From Amorphoplanes digitatis (GTDB lineage Bacteria > Actinomycetota > Actinomycetes > Mycobacteriales > Micromonosporaceae): 64,000 nucleotides of DNA. The notes under the pieces were generated by a model. It saw only the letters and a list, made by a program, of their open reading frames with translations. It made no database searches and was not told where the DNA came from. Shown here in pieces: positions 33,793 through 44,968 of this stretch. The stretch is from the NCBI RefSeq assembly GCF_014205335.1, contig NZ_JACHNH010000001.1:5450501-5514500 (forward strand), given 5' to 3'. Made by a program: the position numbers and the translations under genes. Each line of letters opens with the position of its first letter. Position 1 is the stretch's first letter.

Positions 33793-35079
33793 GCCTGACG
33801 ACCCCACCGGCACGCCGTCGATCCAGACCTGGGCGACGTCGTGCGGCGTGCCGAGCGCGAACACCCGCGCGAGAGCCTCCTCCGGCCCGCCCGCGTGCCG
33901 CATGCCGATGTCGAGCGGCGTGCCCGGCCGCGGCCGTACCCAGATCGCGTCGAACCGCCGGCCGACGCTCAGGTCGCCCACCTGATCGCGGAGCCCGAGC
34001 GCCCGCGCGCCGGCCGCGGTGGCCAGGTGCAGCAGGTGCGCGGCGGTCAGCGCCACGCCGTCCGCGCCGCGCAGCCGTTGCAGCAGGTAGGCCTGGAGGC
34101 CCTCCTTGAACAGCGAGAACCCGGTGCCGGCGCCGACGTCGGTGCCGAGCGCGACGTGCACCCCGTACGCCAGGTGGCGGTTGAGCGGGAACAGGCCGCT
34201 GCCCAGCGCCGAGTTGCTGGTCGGGCAGTGCGCCACGCTCGCGCCGGCCTCGGCCAACCGCTTCAGCTCCACGTCGGTCGGGTGTACGTCGTGCGCCAGG
34301 ACGCTGCGCCGGCCGACCAGGTCGTGCCGGTCGTAGCAGTCGAGGTAGCTGCCGCCGCCGAACAGCCGCCCGACCGTGGCGATCTCGTCGAGGTTCTCGT
34401 TGAGGTGCGAGGTGAACCAGCCGTCGGCCAGCTCACCGTGCAGCTGCGCGCACGAGGCGAGCAGGTCGTCGCTGCACGACAGCGCGAAGCGCGGGGTCAC
34501 CGCGTACCGGCTGCGCCCGGTGCCGTGCCAGCGCTCCGCGAGCGCGCGCCCCTCGTCGTAGCCGCGCCGCGCGGACGTGTGCAGGTCCGCGCGGAGCATC
34601 CGGTCGCTGACCACCAGGCCGCTGGTGATCCGCAGCCCCCGCGCGGCGGCCACGGTGAACAGCGCGTCGACGGCCGGCGCGAAGTGCGAGCCGAAGACCA
34701 GCGCCGTGGTGGTGCCCGCGCCGACGAGGCCGTCGACGAACTCGCCGGCGACGGCGCGGGCGTAGCCCGCCTCGGCGAGCCGCGCCTCCTCGGGCAGCGC
34801 GCAGCGCTCCAGCCACTCCAGCAGCGGCATGCCGAGCGCGCCGATCACCCGTACCTGCGGAAAGTGCACGTGGCTGTCGACGAGTCCGGGCAGCAGGACG
34901 CCGTCGGGCAGCTCGACCAGGTCGGCATCGGGGTGCCGCGACCGCAGGTCGGCGAAGGCGCCCCGCTCGACGATGACGCCGTCCTCCACCAGCAGCCCGG
35001 CGTCGGCGTCGGCGCGCAGCACGCCGCCGGAGAACGGGTCGTCGGGTGTGTCGATGGTCTGTGCCCGGAAGAGCGTCAT
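33790..35079 (-). CDS. guaD: Guanine deaminase
   Basis: A 429-residue amidohydrolase-fold enzyme converting guanine to xanthine and ammonia. Zinc ligands and family blocks: LLPGLVDSHVHFPQ (HxH), HFAPAVDALF, FTSHLNENLDEI (His/Glu), SVLAHDVHPTD and VALGTDVGAGTGFSLF (catalytic Asp). Last gene of the xdhA-xdhB-xdhC-guaD operon; its ATG overlaps the xdhC stop (ATGA). Its product xanthine is the substrate of the Xdh enzyme made by the upstream genes. Confidence 0.93.
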   Translation of the reverse strand: MTLFRAQTIDTPDDPFSGGVLRADADAGLLVEDGVIVERGAFADLRSRHPDADLVELPDGVLLPGLVDSHVHFPQVRVIGALGMPLLEWLERCALPEEARLAEAGYARAVAGEFVDGLVGAGTTTALVFGSHFAPAVDALFTVAAARGLRITSGLVVSDRMLRADLHTSARRGYDEGRALAERWHGTGRSRYAVTPRFALSCSDDLLASCAQLHGELADGWFTSHLNENLDEIATVGRLFGGGSYLDCYDRHDLVGRRSVLAHDVHPTDVELKRLAEAGASVAHCPTSNSALGSGLFPLNRHLAYGVHVALGTDVGAGTGFSLFKEGLQAYLLQRLRGADGVALTAAHLLHLATAAGARALGLRDQVGDLSVGRRFDAIWVRPRPGTPLDIGMRHAGGPEEALARVFALGTPHDVAQVWIDGVPVGSSG

Positions 35080-35904
35080 GTCCCGGCGTCCAGGGTGACG
35101 GCGGCGTCCGCCTGAAACGTGCGCAGCAGCTCGGCCGCCACGCTGACGGCGATCGCCGCGGGCTCCTTGCCGCCGAGGCCGGCGAGCCCGATCGGCGTGG
35201 TGATGCGGGCGATCGCCGCGTCGTCGTGGCCCTGCGCGGCGAGCTGGGTGCGGAACCGGGCCCACTTGCCCGCCGAGCCGATGAGGCCGATGGAGCCGAA
35301 CTCGCCGCCGCGCAGGACGGCATCGCAGAGCGCGAAGTCCTCCGCGTGGTCGTGGGTCATGATCAGCACATGGGTGCCCGGTGCCAGCTCGCCCAGCACG
35401 ATCTCCGGCATCACCGCGACCTGGTGCACGTGCACGCCGGCCACCGCGTCGGAGAGCACCGCCAGCCGGTCGGCGGCGAGCTGCTCCGGGCGGGTGTCGA
35501 TCAGGTGCAGCTCGATGTCGTGCCGGGCGAGGATGCGCGTGAGCTCCAGGCCGACGTGGCCGACGCCGAAGACCGCCACCGCGGGCACCACGGGCAGCGG
35601 TTCGAGCAGCACCGTGACGCTTCCGCCGCAGCACTGGACGCCGTGCCGGTTCGCGGCCCTGTCGGACAGCTCGACGGTGAACAGCTCGGGCGCCGCGCCG
35701 GCCGCGCCCAGCAGCGCGCGGGCCCGGTCGATCGCGACGGCCTCGACGTTGCCGCCGCCGATGGAGCCCCAGGTCCGGTCCGCGCCGACGACGAGCTTGG
35801 CGCCGGCGTCGCGGGGCGCGTGTCCGCGCACGGCGGCGAGGGTGACCAGGACGCCGGCCTCGCGTGCGGCCCGCAGGTGTGTCACCGCGCCGAGCCAGGT
35901 CCGG

Positions 35905-35912
<8 letters not shown>
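35076..35912 (-). CDS. xdhC: XdhC, xanthine dehydrogenase maturation factor
   Basis: A 278-residue chaperone that binds molybdenum cofactor and helps insert the sulfurated form into xanthine dehydrogenase. XdhC/CoxI blocks: AVRGHAPRDAGAKLVV, WGSIGGGNVEA, the cysteine motif VQCCGGSVTVLLEPL and a C-terminal Rossmann part VFGVGHVGLELTRIL .. SIGLIGSAGKWARFR. GTG start at 35912 overlaps the xdhB end by eight bases. Confidence 0.93.
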
Positions 35913-38339
<2,427 letters not shown>

Positions 38340-38343
<4 letters not shown>

Positions 38344-39770
38344 GATCCCGCCTCCGCGTACAGCTTCAGCAGGCTCTGTTCGAGCATCGCCGCCCGGTAG
38401 GCGGCGCTGGCCCGGTGGTCGTCCAGCGGCGAGCCCTCGCCGCGCAGCACCCGCGCGGCCGCCGCGGCGGTCTGTTCGGACCAGGCCCGCCCCTCCAGCT
38501 CCGCCTCGGTCCCCCGGGCCCGGATCGGCGTGGCGGCGACGCCGCCGAGGCCGACGCGCGCCCGCACGACCGTCCCGTCCGCGATGTCGAGGGCGAAGCC
38601 GACGGCGACGCTGGAGATGTCGTCGAAGCGCCGCTTGGCGATCTTGTGGAACGCCACGAGCCCGGCCTGCGGCAGCGGGATCCGGACCGCCCGGATCAGC
38701 TCGTCCGCCCGCCGCACGCTGGTCCGGTACCCGGTGAAGTAGTCAGCCAGCGGCACCAGCCGCTCGCCGTCGGCGTCGGCCAGCACCAGCTCGGCGTCCA
38801 GCGCCAGCAGCGCCGGCGCGGCGTCGCCGATCGGGGATCCGGTGCCGAGGTTGCCGCCGATGGTGGCGCCGTTACGGATAAGCCGGGACGCGAACTGGGG
38901 GAAGACCTGGTCGAGCAGCGGTATCCGGCCCGCGAGCCGGCGCTCGATCTCGGTCAGGGTCAGCCCCGCGCCGATCTCGATGTGATCGGCGCCGACCGTC
39001 AGTTCCCGCAGCTCGGGCACCCGGTCGATGGCGATGACGCACTCCGCGCGGGCGCCGCGCAGATTGACCTCGACGCCCCAGTCGGTCGAGCCGGCGACGA
39101 CGGTCGCGGTGGGCCGGTCCCGCAGCAGCCGCAGCGCGTCGGCCAGCGCCGCCGGGCGGAGGAACTCGCCGTCGTCGCCGCGCACGCTGGTCGGCCGGGC
39201 CGGCGTCGGCGGCGCCTGCCGGCGTTCGGCGAGCGGATCGTCCCGCTCCGGCGCGCCGAGGGCGTATGCCGCGTCGCGGATCGGCCGGTACCCGGTGCAG
39301 CGGCACAGGTTGCCGCTGAGCGCGTGCAGGTCGAACCCGTTCGGGCCGTGCTCGTGGTCCGCCGGTGCGCCGTCCGGACCGGCCTGCCGGCCGTCGCGGT
39401 AGAACTCGGCGGCCATGCTGCACACGAAGCCCGGCGTGCAGTAACCGCACTGGGAGCCGCCCCGGACCGCCATCTCGTACTGAACCGGGTGCAGGCTGTC
39501 CGGGCCGCCCAGCCCCTCGGCCGTGACGACCTCCTGGCCGTCCAGCCCGAGCGCGGGAAGCAGGCAGGCGTTGACCGCCACCCACTCCGTGGGGCAATCG
39601 AGGCCGGGCCGCGCGACAAGCACGGAACAGGCGCCGCACTCGCCCTCGCCGCAGCCTTCCTTGCAGCCGGTGAAGCCCTGCGTCCGCAGCCACTCCAACG
39701 CGGTGGTGTGTGGCGCGATGTCCCCGAACGCGATTTCACGCCCGTTAACCGTGATTCCGGCAGCGCTCAT
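38340..39770 (-). CDS. xdhA: XdhA, xanthine dehydrogenase FeS/FAD subunit
   Basis: A 476-residue electron-transfer subunit. Residues 1-85 hold the plant-type 2Fe-2S cluster (Cys36, 40, 45, 48 in CKEGCGEGECGAC, plus Cys69); residues 105-165 the second cluster (CGYCTPGF and CRCTGYRPI); the rest is the FAD domain (VAGSTDWGVEVN, RNGATIGGNLGTGSPIGD). Start at ATG 39770 with GGGAG; longer in-frame extension lacks a ribosome site. First gene of the operon. Confidence 0.95.
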
Positions 39771-39778
39771 ATCAGCTC

Positions 39779-39830
39779 CCGTCAACCGTCTCAACCTACA
39801 GCGTTTCCCCAGTGGGGACATGGTTGACGG
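39779..39830. promoter_or_regulatory. xdh operon promoter with nested inverted repeats
   Basis: On the minus strand a TAGGTT -10 box (39793-39798). Just upstream lies TCCCC-AGT-GGGGA (39806-39818), and the whole is flanked by CCGTCAACC (39779-39787) and its exact inverse GGTTGACGG (39822-39830). Likely regulator binding sites for purine control; regulator unknown. Confidence 0.55.
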
Positions 39831-39922
39831 ATGACGCCGGGGTGGTTGGTTATCCATGTGAACAGCCACCCGAGCCACTGCCCACCCTACAAGCCGGTCG
39901 CCGGGCCCGGTAGACCGCCGGA

Positions 39923-40642
39923 ATGACAGAGCTGCTGTTCGCCTCGCTGGCGGCGTTCGGTCTCGCGATGCTCTCGGCGGTCGCCGGTTTCGGCGGCGGG
40001 GTGCTGCTGCTGCCGGTGTTCACGGCCATGTTCGGGCTTCGCGCCGCGGTGCCGATGCTGACGCTGACCCAGCTCTCCAGCAACGGCGCGCGGGCCTGGC
40101 TCAACCGCGGCGAGCTGCGCCTGCCGCTGATCGGCTGGTTCGCGCTCGGCGCGGTGCCGTGCGCTGTCGCCGGCGGGCTGCTGCTGGCGCACGCCCCGCT
40201 CGCGCCGTTGCAGCGCCTGCTCGGTGCGTTCCTGATCGGTGTCGTGCTCTGGCGGCGCCGCCCGCGGCGCCGGACCCGCCGGCCGCCGGATCCGGCCTTC
40301 GCCGCCGTCGGCGCCGTCTCCGGGCTGGGCTCGGCGCTGCTGGGCTCGGTCGGCCCGCTGACCGCGCCGTTCTTCCTGGCGGCGGGGCTGACGCGGGCGG
40401 CGTACGTCGGCACCGAGGCGGCGAGCGCCCTGGTCGTGCACCTGACCAAGATCGGCGTGTACGGGACCGGAGCGCTGCTCACCCGCCAGGTCCTGCTCTA
40501 CGGTCTCGCGCTGACCCCGGCGACGCTGCTCGGCGCCGGCGCCGGCCGGTGGATCGTCGCCCGGGTCAGCGATCGCGTCTTCGTCCTGCTCGTGGAGATC
40601 GGCCTGGTCGCCGCCGGCGTGTTGTTCCTGGTCGGCTTCTGA
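39923..40642 (+). CDS. TSUP (TauE/SafE) family permease
   Basis: A 239-residue membrane protein with about eight hydrophobic segments and the duplicated family signature AGFGGGVLLLPVFTAMFGLRAAVPMLTLTQLSSNGARAWLN in the first half and GSALLGSVGPLTAPFFLAAGL in the second. TauE/SafE proteins export sulfite, sulfoacetate or other organic anions. It diverges from the xdh operon 152 bp away; whether it serves purine breakdown is unproven. TAGACC six bases before the ATG may be a weak leaderless box. Confidence 0.9.
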   Translation: MTELLFASLAAFGLAMLSAVAGFGGGVLLLPVFTAMFGLRAAVPMLTLTQLSSNGARAWLNRGELRLPLIGWFALGAVPCAVAGGLLLAHAPLAPLQRLLGAFLIGVVLWRRRPRRRTRRPPDPAFAAVGAVSGLGSALLGSVGPLTAPFFLAAGLTRAAYVGTEAASALVVHLTKIGVYGTGALLTRQVLLYGLALTPATLLGAGAGRWIVARVSDRVFVLLVEIGLVAAGVLFLVGF

Positions 40643-40649
40643 GGCCCGC

Positions 40650-41306
40650 CTACTCGAAGCAGTCCTGTTGGCGAACGTGCAGCGCCAGGTGCACGACCGT
40701 GAACTCATTGATGGCGATCTGGTACACCGCCCTGGGATTGCCGGGCACGTCCACCAGGTCCTGTCCGTTGCCCTCCGCGTCGGCGTCGGCGTCGGCGTCC
40801 CACCAGTCCGGGTACGCCGTCTTCACCTGGTCCAGCGAGCTGCCGAGCTTGATGCCCTCGGGCGTGTGCAGGCCCACGTGCGCGTCGATGGCCTGGATGC
40901 CCCGTTCCTTGGAGTAGAAGATGTTGCCCTCGTCGCCGTCGACGTCGGCGTCACCGGGGTTGCGGTCGCGGTCGCGCAGGTGGGCCGTGACCGAGCAGCC
41001 GGCCGGGGCCGAGGCCACCCACTTGGTGATCAGGCCGGTCGCCTCCGCCTGCTTGCGGTTCATGCCGAGCTTGAGCGCGCCGACGCCGAACGGCCCGATC
41101 ACCGAGGGCGCCGCGGGCGCCGTCGTCGTGGTGGCCGGCGCCGGCGACGAGGGCGCCGCGGACCTCGGAGCCGACGAGGCTCCGGCGGCGCTCGGACTCG
41201 CGGCGCCGATCGGTGCGGCCTCGCCGTCGAGCTCCGGCACGGAGCTGTTGCATCCGGCCGCCAGGGCCAGGCAGAGGGCGGCTCCGGCGAGGGGGGTTGT
41301 GCGCAT
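40650..41306 (-). CDS. Lipoprotein, unknown function
   Basis: A 218-residue exported lipoprotein: lipobox LAAGC with acylated Cys19, then a Ser/Pro/Ala/Thr linker and a folded part (VIGPFGVGALKLGMNRKQAEATGLI .. GIQAIDAHVGLHTPEGIKLGSSLDQVKTAYPDW) resembling small secreted actinobacterial proteins. Asp-rich segments (DRDRNPGDADVDGDEG and DADADADAEG) may bind cations; the second is encoded by a short GTCGGC-type tandem repeat. One likely disulfide partner at the C-terminal CFE. Confidence 0.8.
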   Translation of the reverse strand: MRTTPLAGAALCLALAAGCNSSVPELDGEAAPIGAASPSAAGASSAPRSAAPSSPAPATTTTAPAAPSVIGPFGVGALKLGMNRKQAEATGLITKWVASAPAGCSVTAHLRDRDRNPGDADVDGDEGNIFYSKERGIQAIDAHVGLHTPEGIKLGSSLDQVKTAYPDWWDADADADAEGNGQDLVDVPGNPRAVYQIAINEFTVVHLALHVRQQDCFE

Positions 41307-41438
41307 GGGTGGTGCCTTTCAATCACATGTTCTCTGGTCCGTCACTGAGTTCGATGCGACCCTCGGCACCTTTGTTCGGATCTTCGCGTCACGAATCCGC
41401 ATCTTCGCAGCCGCCCCGACTGGCGTTCAAGCCTAGGG

Positions 41439-41517
41439 AACGTTACCTATCAATGCTTGACGGCCATCGGCACCCTCTCCTAAGGTCGGCGGAACATCCT
41501 GGAAAACGTTACCTATC
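41439..41517 (+). promoter_or_regulatory. GH78 promoter bracketed by direct repeats AACGTTACCTATC
   Basis: -35 TTGACG (41457-41462), 18 bp, -10 TAAGGT (41481-41486). The 13-base repeat AACGTTACCTATC occurs just upstream of the -35 (41439-41451) and again downstream of the expected start point (41505-41517), 66 bp apart. The AACGTT core with GG/CC flanks has the CG-centred look of LacI-family operators. Confidence 0.7.
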
Positions 41518-41530
41518 CTCGACCCATCGA

Positions 41531-44500
41531 GTGAAACGATTCAAGATGAAGGCACTCACCGCGCTCGGAGTCTCCCTGATCCTCACCACGACCGCGCTCA
41601 CCGCCGCGCCGGCCGCCGCCGCCCCCGCCGTGCGGGTCGTCGGCCTGCGCGTCGACGGCCGGGCCGACCGGCCGCTCGGCCTGGACGACCCCGCTCCCCT
41701 GCTCAGCTGGCGCTTCGCCGAGACCCGGTCGGCCGCCGCCGACCGGCAGACCGCCTATCAGGTACGGGTACGCGACCTCGACGGCGACCGCATGCTCTGG
41801 GACTCCGGCAGGGTCGGCTCCGCGATCCAGTCCGGTGTCCGCTACGGCGGCGCGGCGCTCGGCTCCCGGCAGCGCCTCAGCTGGCAGGTCCGCGCCTGGG
41901 ACGCCCACCGCCGCGCCTCCGGCTGGAGCCGGCCGTCCACCTGGGAGACGGGACTGCTCGAACAGTCCGACTGGGGCGCCGCGAAGTGGATCGAGTACCC
42001 CGGCCGCGCCGAGACCCAGCCGATGCCGATCTTCGCCCGGCAGTTCACCGTCGAGAAACACCGCAGGATCAGCCACGCGCGGCTCTACCTGTCCGGCGTC
42101 GGCCTGCACCTGCCGACCGTCAACGGGCGCCGGATCTCCGATGAGGTGCTCGCGCCCGGCTACTCCAACTACCAGCTCTCCAGCGAGTACCGGGCCTACG
42201 ACATCACCGGCGAGCTGCGCGGCGGCGCCAACTCCGTCGGGGTGCGCCTCGGCAACGGCCCCGCGTACGTGCGGCGCGGCGTCACCAACCCGGCCGTCGG
42301 GCGCACGGCGCCCTACTCGTGGTGGCAGAGCCAGCTCAAGGGCCGCGGCGTCCTGACCGCCGGCGTGCCGGCCGGCGCCACCGCGGTGCCGCTCGACACC
42401 GTCACCGGCTACCACGTCGGCGGCACCGTCAACGTCGACACCGGCGACGGCGGCGACAACCTGGAGTCGCGCACCATCACCGCGATCGGCGCCGACGGCA
42501 TCACGTTCACCCCGGCCCTGTCGAAGCCGCACCCGGCCGGCGCCACGGTCACCGGCTCCGGCAACAACATCGCCGCCAGCGACGCCAGCGCCGGCGCGGC
42601 CGTCACGCCCCGGCTGATCGCGCGCCTCGAGATCGCGTACGCCCGCGGTCCGGCGACCGTGATCGTCTCTGACCGCGAGTGGCGCACCGCGCTGGGCCCC
42701 CTGGTCACCGACGCCTGGTATTCCGGCGCCGACCATGACGCCCGCCGCGAGCAGCCCGGCTGGGACCTGCCCGGATCGGACCTGTCGGCCGCCGCGAAGC
42801 GGCGCGACGGCGGCCCGGCCGGCTGGATCCCCGCCGGGATCGCGCCGCCGCCGAACCTGGCCACCCGCCTGGTCGGGCGCACCGCGCCGCCGATCACGGT
42901 CGCCGAGACGTTCACCCCGGTCTCGGTCACCAACCCGCGGCCCGGCACCTGGGTGTTCGACCTCGGGCAAAACATCGTCGGCCGGCCCCGGCTGCGGCTG
43001 CGCCTGGGCGTGCCGGCCGGCACGACGATCCGCCTGTCGCCGGCGGAGTCCCTGGCCGCCGACGGGACTGTCGACCAGGCGTCGCTGATGGGCGGCGGCG
43101 GGCGCCGCGGCACCGACCTGTTCAACACCTACACCACGGCCGGGCTGCCGGGCGGCGAGTCGTGGTGGCCGGACTTCAACTACTTCGGCATGCAGTGGGT
43201 CCAGGTCACCGGCCTGCCCGACGGCTACGTGCCAACACCGGACACCGTGATCGGCGTACGGGTGCAGGCGGCGACACCCGTCGCGGGCGAGGTCGTCACC
43301 TCGAACGCCCGGATCAACCGCATTCACGAGATGGCCCGGTACTCCTTCGCGGGCAACATCATGTCGGTCTTCACCGACTGCCCGGGCCGCGAGAAGCTGT
43401 CCTACCCGGCCGACTACACGATGCCGATGGGCTCGATCCACCGCGACTTCGACCTGTCGGCCTACCTGCGCACCACAATGCGGCACCTGGTCGAGGGCCA
43501 GTCGGTCGCCGACACCCCGATGTTCGGCAACGTGGCGCTCAAGACCCCGGTCTACGACTGGGGCTACGAGGGCCGATTCGGTGACGAGATCAACTGGGGT
43601 GACGCCATCATCCTGGTGCCGGCCTTCCTGCACCGGCTGTACGGCGACACCGGGACGGCGGCCCGCTACTACCCGCGGATGGTGCGGTTCGCCGACTACA
43701 TCCAGCGGCAGAAGGCCGGCACCGGCGCCGACGCGCACATCGTCGACGCCGCCCTCGCCGACTGGGTCGCGGCCGACCAGACCTCCGGCCGGATCACCGG
43801 CACCTGGGGCTACTACGTCATGATCCGCGACCTCGCGGAGCTGGCCCGGCTGACCGGTCACGCGGCCGACGCGCAGCGGTACCAGGCACTCGCCGCGGAC
43901 ATCGGGACCGCGTTCCACCGGCACTTCTACAACACGACGCTGCGGCGGTACACCACCGACGGCGACGCGGGAACCGCCGGCGCCACCCAGACGGCGCAGG
44001 CGCTCGCCCTCGACGCCGGCCTGGTTCCGGCGGGCGAACGCGCCGCGGTGCTGGCCGCGCTCGTCGAGCTCGTGCGGGGTTTCCACCCGGCCGGCGAGGG
44101 CCCGCACCTCAGCGGCGGCACGATCGGCATGGCCCCGATCGTGCGGGCGCTGTCCGCGGGCGGCCGCGACGACGTGCTGTGGGACCTGTTGCAGGAGAAC
44201 ACCGAGCCCAGCTACGGCTTCTTCATGGAGCCGACCGCCGCCAACCCCGGCGGCATGACGACGATCGGCGAACGGTGGAACCGGGGCGACTCGAAGAACC
44301 ACATGATCCTCGCCCAGATCGAGGAGTGGTTCCACACCGGACTGGCCGGCATCCGCGCGGCCGACGGCACCACGGCCTACCGGGAACTGGTCATCCAGCC
44401 GAAGATCGTGGGCGACCTGACGTTCGTGCGGGGCAGCTACGCGACCCCGCAGGGCGTGGCCCGCGCCGAGTGGACCCGCGAGGACGGCCGGCTGCGGCTG

Positions 44501-44659
44501 GCGGTGACGGTCCCGCCCAACACCACCGCCGAGGTCCGGGTACCCACCGTGGACGGCCCCGTGACCCGCACCCCGCACCGGGCCCGGTTCCTGCGCACCG
44601 ACGGCGACCACGCCGTCTACCACGTCCCGTCGGGCAGCTACACCTTCACCACCCGGTGA
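41531..44659 (+). CDS. Secreted GH78 alpha-L-rhamnosidase
   Basis: A 1042-residue exported enzyme releasing terminal alpha-L-rhamnose. Signal peptide to about residue 31 (APAAAAPA), an Ig-like N-terminal domain, the Bac_rhamnosid beta-sandwich (about 170-470, with FDLGQNIVGRPRLRL), then the (alpha/alpha)6 catalytic barrel (FTDCPGREKLSYPADY, GDEINWGDAII, TIGERWNRGDSKNHMILAQIEEWF) and the C-terminal sandwich. An inserted segment at about residues 275-365 looks like an extra carbohydrate-binding module. Start GTG 41531 or ATG 41546, both in frame. Controlled by the repeat-flanked promoter. Confidence 0.93.
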   Translation: MKRFKMKALTALGVSLILTTTALTAAPAAAAPAVRVVGLRVDGRADRPLGLDDPAPLLSWRFAETRSAAADRQTAYQVRVRDLDGDRMLWDSGRVGSAIQSGVRYGGAALGSRQRLSWQVRAWDAHRRASGWSRPSTWETGLLEQSDWGAAKWIEYPGRAETQPMPIFARQFTVEKHRRISHARLYLSGVGLHLPTVNGRRISDEVLAPGYSNYQLSSEYRAYDITGELRGGANSVGVRLGNGPAYVRRGVTNPAVGRTAPYSWWQSQLKGRGVLTAGVPAGATAVPLDTVTGYHVGGTVNVDTGDGGDNLESRTITAIGADGITFTPALSKPHPAGATVTGSGNNIAASDASAGAAVTPRLIARLEIAYARGPATVIVSDREWRTALGPLVTDAWYSGADHDARREQPGWDLPGSDLSAAAKRRDGGPAGWIPAGIAPPPNLATRLVGRTAPPITVAETFTPVSVTNPRPGTWVFDLGQNIVGRPRLRLRLGVPAGTTIRLSPAESLAADGTVDQASLMGGGGRRGTDLFNTYTTAGLPGGESWWPDFNYFGMQWVQVTGLPDGYVPTPDTVIGVRVQAATPVAGEVVTSNARINRIHEMARYSFAGNIMSVFTDCPGREKLSYPADYTMPMGSIHRDFDLSAYLRTTMRHLVEGQSVADTPMFGNVALKTPVYDWGYEGRFGDEINWGDAIILVPAFLHRLYGDTGTAARYYPRMVRFADYIQRQKAGTGADAHIVDAALADWVAADQTSGRITGTWGYYVMIRDLAELARLTGHAADAQRYQALAADIGTAFHRHFYNTTLRRYTTDGDAGTAGATQTAQALALDAGLVPAGERAAVLAALVELVRGFHPAGEGPHLSGGTIGMAPIVRALSAGGRDDVLWDLLQENTEPSYGFFMEPTAANPGGMTTIGERWNRGDSKNHMILAQIEEWFHTGLAGIRAADGTTAYRELVIQPKIVGDLTFVRGSYATPQGVARAEWTREDGRLRLAVTVPPNTTAEVRVPTVDGPVTRTPHRARFLRTDGDHAVYHVPSGSYTFTTR

Positions 44660-44962
44660 GCTCCGCGATGTCCTCCGGGCTCAGCTCGAGGTCGCCGGCG
44701 GCCAGGTTCCCGGCCAGGTGGTCCAGCGAGCCGGTGCCGGGGATCGGCAGAATGTTCGGCGCCCGGGCCAGCAGCCAGGCCAGGGCCACCTGCGGCGCGG
44801 TCGCACGGTGGCGGGCGGCGAACCAGTCCAGCCACGCCGCGGCGAGCGGCTGGAACCCGCCGATCGGGAAGAACGGCACGAAGGCGATGCCGGCCCGCTC
44901 GCGCCGTACCCGATCCGGGAGACGCTCAGGTACCCGCCCAGCTTGAATCGCCCCACAGTCAT
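44646..44962 (-). pseudogene. Aldo/keto reductase remnant with internal deletion
   Basis: The first 21 codons from ATG 44962 read MTVGRFKLGGYLSVSRIGYGA, the opening of an aldo/keto reductase. From about 44895 the sequence in another frame reads the C-terminal quarter: GIAFVPFFPIGG, PQVALAWLLARAPNILPIPGT and HLAGNLAAGDLELSPEDI. About 170-180 residues between them, including the catalytic Tyr/Lys region, are missing and the frames do not match, so the gene is a deleted relic. Confidence 0.8.
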
Positions 44963-44968
44963 GATCGT

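Noticed and set aside
40783..40806. GTCGGC tandem units as a CRISPR or regulatory repeat
   Set aside because: It is a short coding repeat giving the Asp/Ala segment of the lipoprotein.
41513..44623. A 1036-codon minus-strand frame opposite the rhamnosidase
   Set aside because: Antisense shadow of the GH78 gene with no recognisable domain.
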